This document shows positions 6,707-13,407 of a DNA stretch of 13,458 bases, piece by piece (the stretch's first letter is position 1; each line of letters opens with the position of its first letter). Location: positions 1 through 13,458 of the forward strand of contig JAEDMA010000032.1 of assembly GCA_016295005.1 (NCBI GenBank), in the 5' to 3' direction. Origin of the DNA: Christensenellaceae bacterium. Its GTDB lineage: Bacteria; Bacillota; Clostridia; Christensenellales; Borkfalkiaceae. A program made the translations under genes and the position numbers. The notes under the pieces are model-generated. The model searched no databases. It was not told where the DNA came from and saw nothing but the letters and a program-made list of their open reading frames with translations.

Positions 6707-6707
6707 A

Positions 6708-8228
6708 ATGATAGATATAACACAGTTGGTGGGAATCGGCACTATTAACTTTGCCGAACCCGCAATGGGTAATTTTTTAGTCGTAATAATTAACTGGCTT
6801 ATTAACCTTACTTCTTCTATCGCTGTAGGCGTTATTCTTTTTACCCTTATTCTTAAACTTATCACTTTGCCTTTCGACTTCTTCTCGCGCGTTTCCATGC
6901 GTAAAAATTCCATTAAAATGGAAGAAATGAGAGGAGATCTCGAAAAATTACAGAAACAATACGCTAACGATAAAAATCTTTATCAGCAAAAAATGATGGC
7001 GCTTTATAAAAAGAACGGCTATTCGGCTTTCGGGTCCTGTCTTCCTTCTATAATAACGCTGGTTATTTTTATTTTTGCTATCGGCGCGTTTACTTCTTAT
7101 TCGCATTATCAGAACGTTAAATATTTTTACGATATGAGCGTTTCTTATAATAACGTTATCTATTACGGAATCGAACACGACGAAGAATATATCAAAGTAG
7201 AAAATAACAAACTCGTTATCGAATACGAAAAGTTAAAAGACACTTCGATAGAAAAACCGTCAAACATCAAGGTTGACGATATTCTGAACGGAACTGAAGG
7301 TAAATTATACGTTACTACCGCCAACGCTTATATTGTAGTTTGTAAAAATTATAATATTACAACCGACGGTATCGAATGGGGAAGCGAAAGTTACTCTATC
7401 AACAAAACAAAGTTAACAGACGGCGTTAAAAACGAATATAACAACTACCTTAAAAACAGTAAGGGCGAAACTTTCGTTTTAACCGCAGGAACGGAAGAAG
7501 GAAGCGGAGATGAAGGAGGAGAAACACCTCCCGCCGATTCCGCTTTGGTATTTTTGCAGGACGTAGGTTCTACGATGGCTGCGAAAACTTTCCGCGAAAT
7601 TCCGAAGAGTTTCTTATGGGTTAAAAATATTTGGATAAGAGACGGCGCAAAGGCTAACCCTGTTGAAAATTACGAATCGTTTAAAGCTAACGGTGTTTCG
7701 GGCGGCTGCGCAGGTTGTTCGAGTTGTTACGGAGATACTTACGATCTCCCCGGCGAGGAATCATACAATATTCTTACGAAGAATTTAACGGAAGAAAAAA
7801 CCGCTCCCAACGGCTATTATATATTGCCGATTTTAACCGCCGCGATAACTTTCTTGATGCAGTTTATAATGACGAAGAGCCAGAAAGCTTCTATGGAATT
7901 GCAGACGGTTGACGGACAAGGTATGCAGACGCAAAAAATGATGATGTGGATGATGCCTATAATGATGGCGGTGTTCGCGTTTATGTATACCGCGGCGTTC
8001 TCCGTTTACATTATCGTAAGTTCGTTGATAAGTATAGGTTCTACCCTGCTTATCAACCTTTATACGGATAAAAAATATGGTAAACCCAAAAATAACAGCG
8101 AAGTTATAAGAGGAAGGGTTTACAACAAAGAAGAAGATAAAAAGCCTGTCGCTACCAAACCCGCGCAGAAAAAAGCAGACTTTATTAACGGTAGCATTAT
8201 TACCAGGAAAAAAGGCGACAAAAAGTAA
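6708..8228 (+). CDS. yidC: Membrane protein insertase YidC/OxaA with large extracytoplasmic insert
   Basis: YidC inserts and folds inner-membrane proteins, alone or with SecYEG. The 506 residues are about twice the usual size for a Gram-positive homologue. A first core segment (about 23-56) leads to a charged cytoplasmic hairpin (about 60-104) and the second segment LPSIITLVIFIFAIGAF (112-128). After an insert, three more segments follow from about 371 (YYILPILTAAITFLMQFIM, then WMMPIMMAVFAFMYTAAFSVY onward), and the C-tail is Lys-rich. The roughly 235-residue insert (about 135-370) should face outside and ends in a Cys motif, C334-C337-C340. The groove Arg of the family (RLxLLP) is Lys50 here. 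No lipobox is seen at the N-terminus. Confidence 0.95.
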   Translation: MIDITQLVGIGTINFAEPAMGNFLVVIINWLINLTSSIAVGVILFTLILKLITLPFDFFSRVSMRKNSIKMEEMRGDLEKLQKQYANDKNLYQQKMMALYKKNGYSAFGSCLPSIITLVIFIFAIGAFTSYSHYQNVKYFYDMSVSYNNVIYYGIEHDEEYIKVENNKLVIEYEKLKDTSIEKPSNIKVDDILNGTEGKLYVTTANAYIVVCKNYNITTDGIEWGSESYSINKTKLTDGVKNEYNNYLKNSKGETFVLTAGTEEGSGDEGGETPPADSALVFLQDVGSTMAAKTFREIPKSFLWVKNIWIRDGAKANPVENYESFKANGVSGGCAGCSSCYGDTYDLPGEESYNILTKNLTEEKTAPNGYYILPILTAAITFLMQFIMTKSQKASMELQTVDGQGMQTQKMMMWMMPIMMAVFAFMYTAAFSVYIIVSSLISIGSTLLINLYTDKKYGKPKNNSEVIRGRVYNKEEDKKPVATKPAQKKADFINGSIITRKKGDKK

Positions 8229-8257
8229 TATCCACCCACGGGTGAGGAGGTTATATA

Positions 8258-9091
8258 ATGAAATTTACAGGTAAAACGGTGGAAGAAGCCATCGAAACCG
8301 GTCTTAATGAATTAGGCATTTCGGAAAAAGACGCGGTTATTAAGGTTTTGGAAGAACCGGTTAAAGGAATTTTCGGGAAAATAAAGAGTCCCGCGGTAGT
8401 AGAAGTAGAAAAGAAACCTTGCGGATTAGAAAAAGCGGCGGAAGTCGTACAAGGTATTCTTGATTTTATGGACGTCGTTGCAAAAGCGGAAGTCGTTGAA
8501 GACGCTCCCGAAAGCACAATAAATATAATTGCGGAAAATTCTTCTTCGATTATCGGTTATCGCGGAGAAGTTTTGGACGCTATTCAGACAATTGCGGGCG
8601 CTATCGCGAATATAGGCGGCAAAGAATATAAAAAAGTAGTAGTCGACTGCGAAAGTTACAGAGTAAAAAGAAACGATACTCTTATTTCTCTCGCGCATAA
8701 ACTCGAAACGAAAGCGACGGAAATGAGAAGAGAAGTTATGCTGGAACCTATGTCGCCGTATGAAAGAAGAATTATTCATACCGCGCTTGCCGGCAGCGAA
8801 ACGGTTACCACGTCAAGCGAAGGAAAAGAACCTAACAGATACGTTCTTATAATACCTAACGACAAAGACGAGAACTCTACCCCATATAACGCAGGCAGAA
8901 AGGGCGGCGAAAGACGTTCTGACGGCGGCAGAAGAAACGGCTTAAAGAGATTCGATAAAGATAACGACAGACGTCGCGGCGGAAGAAATAACGGCAGAAG
9001 AAAAAGCGGATTTACCGCAGATCAGCCTAAAAGAAAACCGTCTTCGGGATTCGGAACCTATCTCGGCAACAGTTTCAAAGATAATATTTAA
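8258..9091 (+). CDS. jag: RNA-binding protein KhpB (Jag/SpoIIIJ-associated)
   Basis: This 277-residue protein has the Jag architecture: an N-terminal Jag_N domain (1-50, MKFTGKTVEEAIETGLNELG onward), a KH domain with GxxG loop G100-Y-R-G103, and an R3H domain with R170-RII-H174. Family members bind RNA with KhpA and influence cell elongation and division in Gram-positives. The last 70 residues are Arg/Gly/Asn/Lys-rich and probably disordered, which could add RNA affinity; that is inference. A strong GAGGAGG (8244-8250) precedes the ATG. It ends the dnaN-jag block and is followed by a terminator. mnmE, its usual next neighbour, is absent. Confidence 0.95.
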   Translation: MKFTGKTVEEAIETGLNELGISEKDAVIKVLEEPVKGIFGKIKSPAVVEVEKKPCGLEKAAEVVQGILDFMDVVAKAEVVEDAPESTINIIAENSSSIIGYRGEVLDAIQTIAGAIANIGGKEYKKVVVDCESYRVKRNDTLISLAHKLETKATEMRREVMLEPMSPYERRIIHTALAGSETVTTSSEGKEPNRYVLIIPNDKDENSTPYNAGRKGGERRSDGGRRNGLKRFDKDNDRRRGGRNNGRRKSGFTADQPKRKPSSGFGTYLGNSFKDNI

Positions 9092-9099
9092 CGCAAAAT

Positions 9100-9155
9100 A
9101 AAAACTACGCTCCCGCTTATCTCGTTAAGCGGGAGCGTTAAATTTTGTAGTTTTT
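9100..9155 (+). terminator. Strong intrinsic terminator of the rpmH-jag operon
   Basis: A 13-bp GC-rich stem (9107-9119 with 9126-9138, 6-base loop) lies just after the jag stop. AAAAACTAC (9100-9108) and GTAGTTTTT (9147-9155) can extend it, ending in five T. It is largely symmetric, so it may also stop leftward transcription. Confidence 0.85.
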
Positions 9156-9167
9156 AGCGAAAAACAA

Positions 9168-9186
9168 CCACCGCTTGGAGCGGTGG
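9168..9186 (-). terminator. Short GC-rich hairpin with minus-strand T-run
   Basis: CCACCGCT (9168-9175) and AGCGGTGG (9179-9186) form a perfect 8-bp stem with a 3-base loop. Read on the minus strand it is followed by TTGTTTTT, which fits a terminator for leftward transcription. On the plus strand no T-run follows. Confidence 0.55.
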
Positions 9187-9380
9187 AATAAAAAATCTTC
9201 GGATAAAAGAAAGCCTATTATGATTTAAATTAAAAATTTTTAGTTTAAAATTAAAATTTATAAAAAGTATAACCTTAAAATATAGTAAGGGGACAAAATT
9301 TTGTCTTAACCGATTGCAATAACGAATTGCAAGGATAAACCATCGTTGATTTTTAATTAAAAAAATGCTTAAATTTATAC
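9187..9380. other. AT-rich gene-free stretch with small palindromes
   Basis: I see no gene here. There is a perfect 14-base palindrome, GACAAAATTTTGTC (9292-9305), and an inverted repeat TTGCAAT (9314-9320) / ATTGCAA (9326-9332) with a 5-base spacer. The rest is A/T runs with no clear promoter. Confidence 0.5.
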
Positions 9381-9414
9381 CCCGCCGCTTTTATCTTTTG
9401 AATAAAGCGACGGG
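9381..9414 (-). terminator. Hairpin after the 153-aa hypothetical gene
   Basis: CCCGCCGCTTT (9381-9391) pairs with AAAGCGACGGG (9404-9414) with one C-A mismatch, 16 bases past the stop of the leftward gene at 9430. On the minus strand it is followed by GTATAAATTTAAGCATTTTTTT, so the T-run is distant. Terminator function is plausible but not certain. Confidence 0.45.
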
Positions 9415-9429
9415 TGTACGGCAAAAAAA

Positions 9430-9891
9430 TTACAATACCTTAACAGAAGAACCTTCTACCGTTAAATAGGAATACTTGTTTTCTTCTTTTTCGTTATTTT
9501 TAAAAATAGTATGTAATTCGAAAAGATCGTTTTCGTAATAAAGTTCGGCTGCCGAAAGAGTTAAACCCGAACAGTTTTCGGGAAGTTCGTTTTCTTTTTC
9601 CGTAGCGGAATCGACTACTATTTTTTTTCCGTTTGCGAAGTTTATGGTGTAATCGCCGTTACTTTTACCCGTAACTAAAAGCGGGCAGCCGTAAAACGTT
9701 TCTAAATCGGGATATACGGCAAGTTTTTGTTCGGCCGACTCGGTTTGGCTTATCGCAGTTTTTCCGATTTCTTCTAACATTGCTATTTTTTCGCAAGTTG
9801 CTTCGTACGCCGCGTCGGATTGCTTCGCTTGTAAATCTTCTGACGATAAATTTTTCATTTGTAAAAACCAGTTTTTTGATAAGTATTTCAT
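9430..9891 (-). CDS. Hypothetical protein, 153 aa (possibly DUF4085-like)
   Basis: This soluble acidic protein has no signal peptide or transmembrane segment. The N-terminus MKYLSKNWFLQMKN is followed by a Glu/Ala/Gln-rich, probably helical part (about 15-60). The rest looks beta-rich (GCPLLVTGKSNGDYTINFANG, then ELYYENDLFELHTIF and YSYLTVEGSSVKVL). The MKY-x-K-x-W start and the xELH segment recall DUF4085, an uncharacterised family, but I cannot confirm it and infer no function. GGAGG lies 9 bases before the ATG, and a promoter matches upstream. It is a single gene, opposed to the expected direction of replication. Confidence 0.75.
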   Translation of the reverse strand: MKYLSKNWFLQMKNLSSEDLQAKQSDAAYEATCEKIAMLEEIGKTAISQTESAEQKLAVYPDLETFYGCPLLVTGKSNGDYTINFANGKKIVVDSATEKENELPENCSGLTLSAAELYYENDLFELHTIFKNNEKEENKYSYLTVEGSSVKVL

Positions 9892-9984
9892 TTCAGTAAT
9901 CCTCCGTTTTTTATTTAAAATGCAACGAGTTTCGACGTCGGTTTATTTCGCCGAAACAGGTTCGCAATTCCTTTTGTTGATTTT

Positions 9985-10013
9985 ATTTTATCATTCACGG
10001 GGAAATATGTAAA
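9985..10013 (-). promoter_or_regulatory. Promoter of the 153-aa hypothetical gene
   Basis: The minus strand has TTTACA (-35, 10013-10008), a 17-base spacer and TAAAAT (-10, 9990-9985), leaving a leader of about 90 bases. The leader holds a GTTTCG...CGAAAC inverted repeat that could fold. Confidence 0.6.
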
Positions 10014-10207
10014 ATTTTAGCGGCGTGGATTTTTATATATCATTGTCTTATATCGTCGTTAATTGTCGAATTTCATTTTTTATGCGTAATAATTTGTTTT
10101 TTGTTGGTATAATTAAGCGTTGTTTGGTGTATAATACGTAATTAAGGCAGAAAAAGGGAAAAAAGTTTTATAAAAGAAAAATGTAACGAAAAAGATAAAA
10201 CAAAGAG
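10014..10207. other. AT-rich gap between the hypothetical gene and rnpB
   Basis: I see no gene. Two plus-strand TATAAT hexamers occur (10108-10113, preceded by TGG, and 10130-10135) without good -35 boxes. No rightward gene follows them, only the antisense of rnpB. Confidence 0.4.
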
Positions 10208-10236
10208 AAAGAGCAAGGGTATTACCCATGCTCTTT
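10208..10236 (-). terminator. Intrinsic terminator of rnpB
   Basis: AAAGAGCA (10208-10215) pairs with TGCTCTTT (10229-10236), and GGGT (10217-10220) with ACCC (10224-10227), around an A-A mismatch and a 3-base loop. On the minus strand the hairpin begins 10 bases past the mature rnpB 3' end and leads into a T-rich stretch. Confidence 0.8.
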
Positions 10237-10246
10237 CGTATCTTTT

Positions 10247-10592
10247 AAGTTAATCTGTAAGCCGAGTTCTGTCGTGTACGGTCATTTATCTACGAATACG
10301 GTTACCCGTATCCCCCAGCGATATTTTATTAAACCTTTTCGGGCGAAACTCCCCAAGCGAAAAAGTTTGTCAATCTTGCGTCGGGCGGGGTTTACATTGC
10401 CCTCCGCGTTACCGCGGAAGCGGTGAGCTTTTACCTCGCCTTTTCACCCTTACCGATTGCTCGGCGGTAATTTTCTGTTGCACTTTCCTTAAAGTCGCCT
10501 TCACCGGGATTTCTCCGGCACCCTGTTTCTGTAACGCTCGGACTTTCCTCATTGACGGTTTCTCTCCGTCCCCGCGACCGTATAACTAACTT
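10247..10592 (-). ncRNA. rnpB: RNase P RNA
   Basis: This is the catalytic RNA that trims pre-tRNA 5' ends. The minus strand shows the universal core: GAGGAAAGTCC near the 5' end, then CAGGGTGCCGG, GGGTGAAAAGGCGAGGTAAA, ATAAATGACCG and ACAGAACTCGGCTTA near the 3' end. The closing helix P1 is visible: AAGTTAGT (10592-10585) pairs with ATTAACTT (10254-10247), which sets both ends and gives about 346 nt. The layout resembles the ancestral type A rather than the Bacillus type B; the type was judged by eye. It has its own promoter and terminator and lies about 3.8 kb from its protein partner rnpA. Confidence 0.96.
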
Positions 10593-10604
10593 AAAAGCAA
10601 AAAG

Positions 10605-10633
10605 ATTTTATAATAAAACAAAAAAAAAGTCAA
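10605..10633 (-). promoter_or_regulatory. rnpB promoter
   Basis: TTGACT (-35, 10633-10628), a 17-base T-rich spacer and TAAAAT (-10, 10610-10605) on the minus strand place the start near 10597, a few bases before the P1 helix. The same -10 hexamer and spacing occur in the predicted rpmH promoter. Confidence 0.75.
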
Positions 10634-10640
10634 GCGACTT

Positions 10641-10694
10641 TGATGTGAACCCAAAAGTTTGGACAGAAAAGAAAAACTTTTGGGGCGCGTTTCA
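10641..10694. repeat. Palindromic element resembling IS3-family ends
   Basis: The sequence opens TGATGTGAACCCAAAAG and contains CCCAAAAGTTTGGACA, similar to terminal repeats of IS3-family elements (known ends of the type TGACCCCCAAAAGTTGGACA). An 11-bp perfect inverted repeat, CCCAAAAGTTT (10650-10660) and AAACTTTTGGG (10674-10684), follows with a 13-base loop, and the right side ends TTTCA at 10694. No transposase remnant is seen. It may be a collapsed insertion remnant or just a hairpin. Confidence 0.4.
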
Positions 10695-10704
10695 TTAACG
10701 AAAA

Positions 10705-10742
10705 GGCGTAAGATTTTGATTTTTTTCAAATCGTCTTACGCC
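10705..10742 (-). terminator. Hairpin downstream of the tiny gene
   Basis: GGCGTAAGA (10705-10713) pairs with TCTTACGCC (10734-10742), and an inner GATTT/AAATC stem closes a 5-base loop. On the minus strand TTTTCGTT follows within a few bases. It would end leftward transcription of the tiny gene before rnpB. Confidence 0.55.
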
Positions 10743-10805
10743 GTTATCCGTTTAAGGTTATTAAATTATTACGCTTAAAAAACCTTATGCTAATTTTCGT
10801 TTGCG

Positions 10806-10968
10806 TTATAAGTCGTCTGCGTCTTGTACGGGTTTTTCGTATTTATCGAACAAATCTACGCCCGTATAAGAGCCTTGAGTATCGAAAGCGCTCTTAAACT
10901 TGTTATTTACACGCCTTGGTACTTTTACGCCCTTGAGTTTTGCAATTCTTGGTTTTAGTAGTCTTCAT
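10806..10968 (-). pseudogene. Tiny gene (about 53 aa) with an apparent one-base frameshift after the start
   Basis: A GGGGGG-rich ribosome site precedes ATG at 10968-10966, and this frame gives only MKTTKTKNCKTQGRKSTKACK before a stop. The next frame, open from 10964 to the TAA at 10808-10806, looks strongly protein-like: PRIAKLKGVKVPRRVNNKFK, then SAFDTQGSYTGVDLFDKYEK and PVQDADDL. Removing one A from the AAAA at 10956-10953 would join them into a 53-residue protein starting MKTTKPRIAKL. No ATG, GTG or TTG opens the long frame. Possible explanations are a real frameshift, an assembly error, programmed shifting or a rare start such as ATT. I do not recognise a function. Confidence 0.5.
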
Positions 10969-11007
10969 AATTCCCCCCTTGAAAGTATTATGGGCGGTTT
11001 TCGACCG

Positions 11008-11016
11008 ATTATACCA
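11008..11016 (-). promoter_or_regulatory. Extended -10 promoter of the tiny gene
   Basis: The minus strand reads TGGTATAAT, an extended -10, about 40 bases before the tiny gene's ATG and 37 bases past the stop of the transporter gene. No good -35 is seen. CGGT/ACCG around a 5-base loop lies just downstream (10994-11006). Confidence 0.45.
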
Positions 11017-11052
11017 AAATGTTATAAAATATTTTATTTTCCGACAAAAAGA

Positions 11053-12081
11053 TTATTTATCGTCCGAATCTTCTTCGTTATCGTTTTTAAGGGAGGGGTC
11101 TTCTTTCTCTTCGAGAATTTCAATATTTTCTAAGTCGATTCCGCTTCCACCCGCTTTACTTTTTTTTCTGAACGGGTTAAACTGCGCGAACATTATTGCG
11201 GTGAATATCAAAACGATACCTATCGCCATTAAAAGGGAAATTTCTTCTTTTAAGAATATCGCGCCGAAAATTACCGAAAATACCGATTCCATACTCATGA
11301 TTACCGTCGCCGCCGCGGCGGAAACGTCTCTTTGCCCTAACACCTGACAGGTATATGCAACGCCGCAGGAGAAAATCGCGATATAAAGAACGGGAAGAAT
11401 TATGTGTGAAAACGCTTCTGCGGTTAAAACTTCGATTTTACTAACGTTTACTATTATAAGCGCGACGGAACCGGTTATTCCTGCCGATAGCAGTTGGAAA
11501 AAGGAAAGCGTCATTCCGTCGGCTTTTTTAACGAACTTATCTACAAGAGAAACGTTTATCGCGAACGCAAAAGCGCAACAAATAGTTAAAATATCTCCCG
11601 TACAGATAGAAAAATCCCCCGTGTAACTCATTAAAAACGCGCCGACGATAGCGAGAATTACCGCTATCCACACGTTAAGGCCTATCTTTTTACCGAAGAA
11701 TAAACCGGAAACGGGAACGATAACCATATAAAGAGCGGTTAAAAACCCGCTTTTGCCGACGGTCGTTCCGAAGGTTAAGCCTAACTGTTGCAAAGTGGTG
11801 GCAAGGGCGAGCGCAACTCCGCAGATTATGCCGCCTATAACTGAGTTTTTCTGTTCTTTTTTTAATTCTTCTCTGTCTTTGCCGTTTTTGATTCGTATTT
11901 TGTTAAATATTAAAATAACGGGAAGAAGGAAAAGCGCGCCGAACAAAAACCTTAACGCGTTAGTGGCGAAAGGGTAGTCCGCGGCGATTTTTTGCGCGAT
12001 GAAAGCGCTTCCCCAAAAGACGGCGGCAATTATAAGAAAACCGCCGCCCCTTAAAGATTTTTTGTCTAAGTTTAATTTCAT
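11053..12081 (-). CDS. EamA/DMT-family transporter
   Basis: This 342-residue integral membrane protein of the drug/metabolite transporter superfamily has two EamA repeats and about ten transmembrane segments (between residues 13 and 300). Family marks are FWGSAFIAQK (22-31), LRFLFGALFLLP (43-54), SGFLTALYMVIVPVSGLFFG (111-130), and in the second half VLGQRDVSAAAATVIMSMES followed by FSVIFGAIFLKEE (247-280). The substrate cannot be deduced. After NPFRKKSK the tail (about 309-342) is acidic and probably cytoplasmic. GGAG precedes the ATG. It lies 60 bases after the dipeptidase gene on the same strand, so the two may share a transcript. Confidence 0.9.
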   Translation of the reverse strand: MKLNLDKKSLRGGGFLIIAAVFWGSAFIAQKIAADYPFATNALRFLFGALFLLPVILIFNKIRIKNGKDREELKKEQKNSVIGGIICGVALALATTLQQLGLTFGTTVGKSGFLTALYMVIVPVSGLFFGKKIGLNVWIAVILAIVGAFLMSYTGDFSICTGDILTICCAFAFAINVSLVDKFVKKADGMTLSFFQLLSAGITGSVALIIVNVSKIEVLTAEAFSHIILPVLYIAIFSCGVAYTCQVLGQRDVSAAAATVIMSMESVFSVIFGAIFLKEEISLLMAIGIVLIFTAIMFAQFNPFRKKSKAGGSGIDLENIEILEEKEDPSLKNDNEEDSDDK

Positions 12082-12107
12082 AAGGTTTTGCTCCGTAAGT
12101 TTTGCCG

Positions 12108-12143
12108 AAAAGCCGCGCCGTAAATCGGAATAAAAGCGGCTTT
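12108..12143 (-). terminator. Hairpin between the dipeptidase and transporter genes
   Basis: AAAGCCGC (12109-12116) and GCGGCTTT (12136-12143) form an 8-bp stem that overlaps the dipeptidase stop codon. On the minus strand only TTTTCGG follows, a poor T-run, so it may reduce rather than block readthrough into the transporter gene. Confidence 0.4.
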
Positions 12144-13407
12144 ATTTTATAAGTGAAGTTATAGTTTTATAGTAGATTCCGTAAAGCGTTTTTAACTGTT
12201 CCACCGTACAGCATTCGTTGGCTTCGTGAATGGTGCTTTTTTCGCCGGGGAATTCGGGTCCGAACGCGCAGCCTTTTTCGAATACTCTCGCGAACGTGCT
12301 TCCGCACTGGCTTAAAGGCTTTTCGTTGCTACCCGTGATGTCGTTATACGCCTTTAACAGGGTTTGAACGAAATCTCCGTCTTTATCTACGCAGACGGGT
12401 TCGTGTTTTAAGGTTGCCGAGTATTCTATTCCGAACGTATCGAAAATATCCGTCGCGTCCTTTTCGGTGAACGGCGCGGGGATTCTGCAATCGCACGTTA
12501 TGTATATGTAACCGTCTCTTTCTTCGGCAAGGTCGGGCGAGAAGGTTATATCCCCTTGCTCGTTTACCATTTTGCTTATGTTGCCCTTGTCGTTGAAAAG
12601 GTAATCGACGACTTTTCCTACGTCTTCCCCTTCGTCTTTAAAATATTCGAACAACGCCTTGAACGCGTTCACGCCGAGGTCGGGGCGTGAACCGTGGCAG
12701 GATTTGCCGATACTTTCTATTACGTTGCCGTTTACGTTAAGACCGTGCTTTTTTATAAGTTCGAAATTAATTTTCCCCGTCGCTTCGGCGGTGGCTCTGC
12801 CGCAAACCGCGTTTACCACCGAACCGCCTTTAACGTTTTTGAAATTTTTAAGGGTCGGGACCTTAAAGGTTACAACCAGAACGCCTTTTTCCGCGTAACT
12901 TACGGGGAAATTACCGTCGGGCGAAAAGCCGTATTCGGGAAATTTGTGCTTTTCGGTAAAATGTGCGACGTCTTTCCAGCCGGTTTCTTCGTTGCAACCG
13001 ACGAAAAGGCGGATTTTTTTGTTGGATTTTACGCCCTTTTCTTTTAATTCTTTAAGAATATAAAGACAGATGAATAACGGCGCTTTGTCGTCTAAAATAC
13101 CGCGGGCGTACAAAACGCCGTCCTTTTCGGTGAGAGTATACGGGTCGGTGTTCCAGCCGTCGCCTTCGGGGACTACGTCGAGATGCCCGATTATGCCGAT
13201 TTCTTCGCCGTCGCCGTAATCGACTTCGCCGAAATAGTTGTCGTAATTTATCGTTTGTAAGCCGTAACTTTCGGCTTTATCCATAAAACATTTGTACGCC
13301 TTATAAACGCCTTTGCCGAAAGGCATTCCGTTTTCGGGTTCAGACTGAACGCTTTTAAAAGATAAAAGTTCGCTTAACTCGCTTAAAAAGTTATCGAAGT
13401 TTTCCAT
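12142..13407 (-). CDS. pepV: M20 zinc dipeptidase, PepV/Sapep type
   Basis: This cytosolic di-zinc aminopeptidase/dipeptidase is expected to cleave dipeptides and so help recycle imported peptides. All metal-site motifs are visible: GHLDVVPEGDGW with His75 and Asp77, ARGILDDKAP with bridging Asp106, CNEETGW with catalytic Glu140 and Glu141, FSPDGNFP with Asp164, and a C-terminal IHEANE with His394. DGWNTDPY and YAEKG also match the Sapep branch. The 421 residues are shorter than the roughly 465 usual for PepV, probably in the lid domain. GGAGG lies close upstream of the ATG. The gene is complete, with 51 bases left to the window edge, too few to define the promoter. Confidence 0.92.
   Translation of the reverse strand: MENFDNFLSELSELLSFKSVQSEPENGMPFGKGVYKAYKCFMDKAESYGLQTINYDNYFGEVDYGDGEEIGIIGHLDVVPEGDGWNTDPYTLTEKDGVLYARGILDDKAPLFICLYILKELKEKGVKSNKKIRLFVGCNEETGWKDVAHFTEKHKFPEYGFSPDGNFPVSYAEKGVLVVTFKVPTLKNFKNVKGGSVVNAVCGRATAEATGKINFELIKKHGLNVNGNVIESIGKSCHGSRPDLGVNAFKALFEYFKDEGEDVGKVVDYLFNDKGNISKMVNEQGDITFSPDLAEERDGYIYITCDCRIPAPFTEKDATDIFDTFGIEYSATLKHEPVCVDKDGDFVQTLLKAYNDITGSNEKPLSQCGSTFARVFEKGCAFGPEFPGEKSTIHEANECCTVEQLKTLYGIYYKTITSLIK

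Noticed and set aside
8233..8244. CACC/GGTG hairpin before the jag ribosome site as a riboswitch
   Set aside because: A 4-bp stem in a 29-base gap is too small to be more than chance.
9892..10140. Plus-strand TATAAT motifs at 10108 and 10130 as a promoter
   Set aside because: Neither has a -35 at 16-18 bases, and the only feature downstream is rnpB on the opposite strand.
10903..10968. 21-codon ORF MKTTKTKNCKTQGRKSTKACK as a complete peptide gene
   Set aside because: It is short and biased, while the overlapping +1 frame is far more protein-like, so I read it as the start of a shifted gene.
10940..11347. 135-codon open frame on the plus strand
   Set aside because: It mostly overlaps the certain EamA transporter gene antisense and has no ribosome site or recognisable domain.
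12694..13047. 117-codon plus-strand frame inside the dipeptidase gene
   Set aside because: It is antisense to a gene with every catalytic motif intact, and its Phe/Tyr/Lys-rich composition is typical of a shadow frame.
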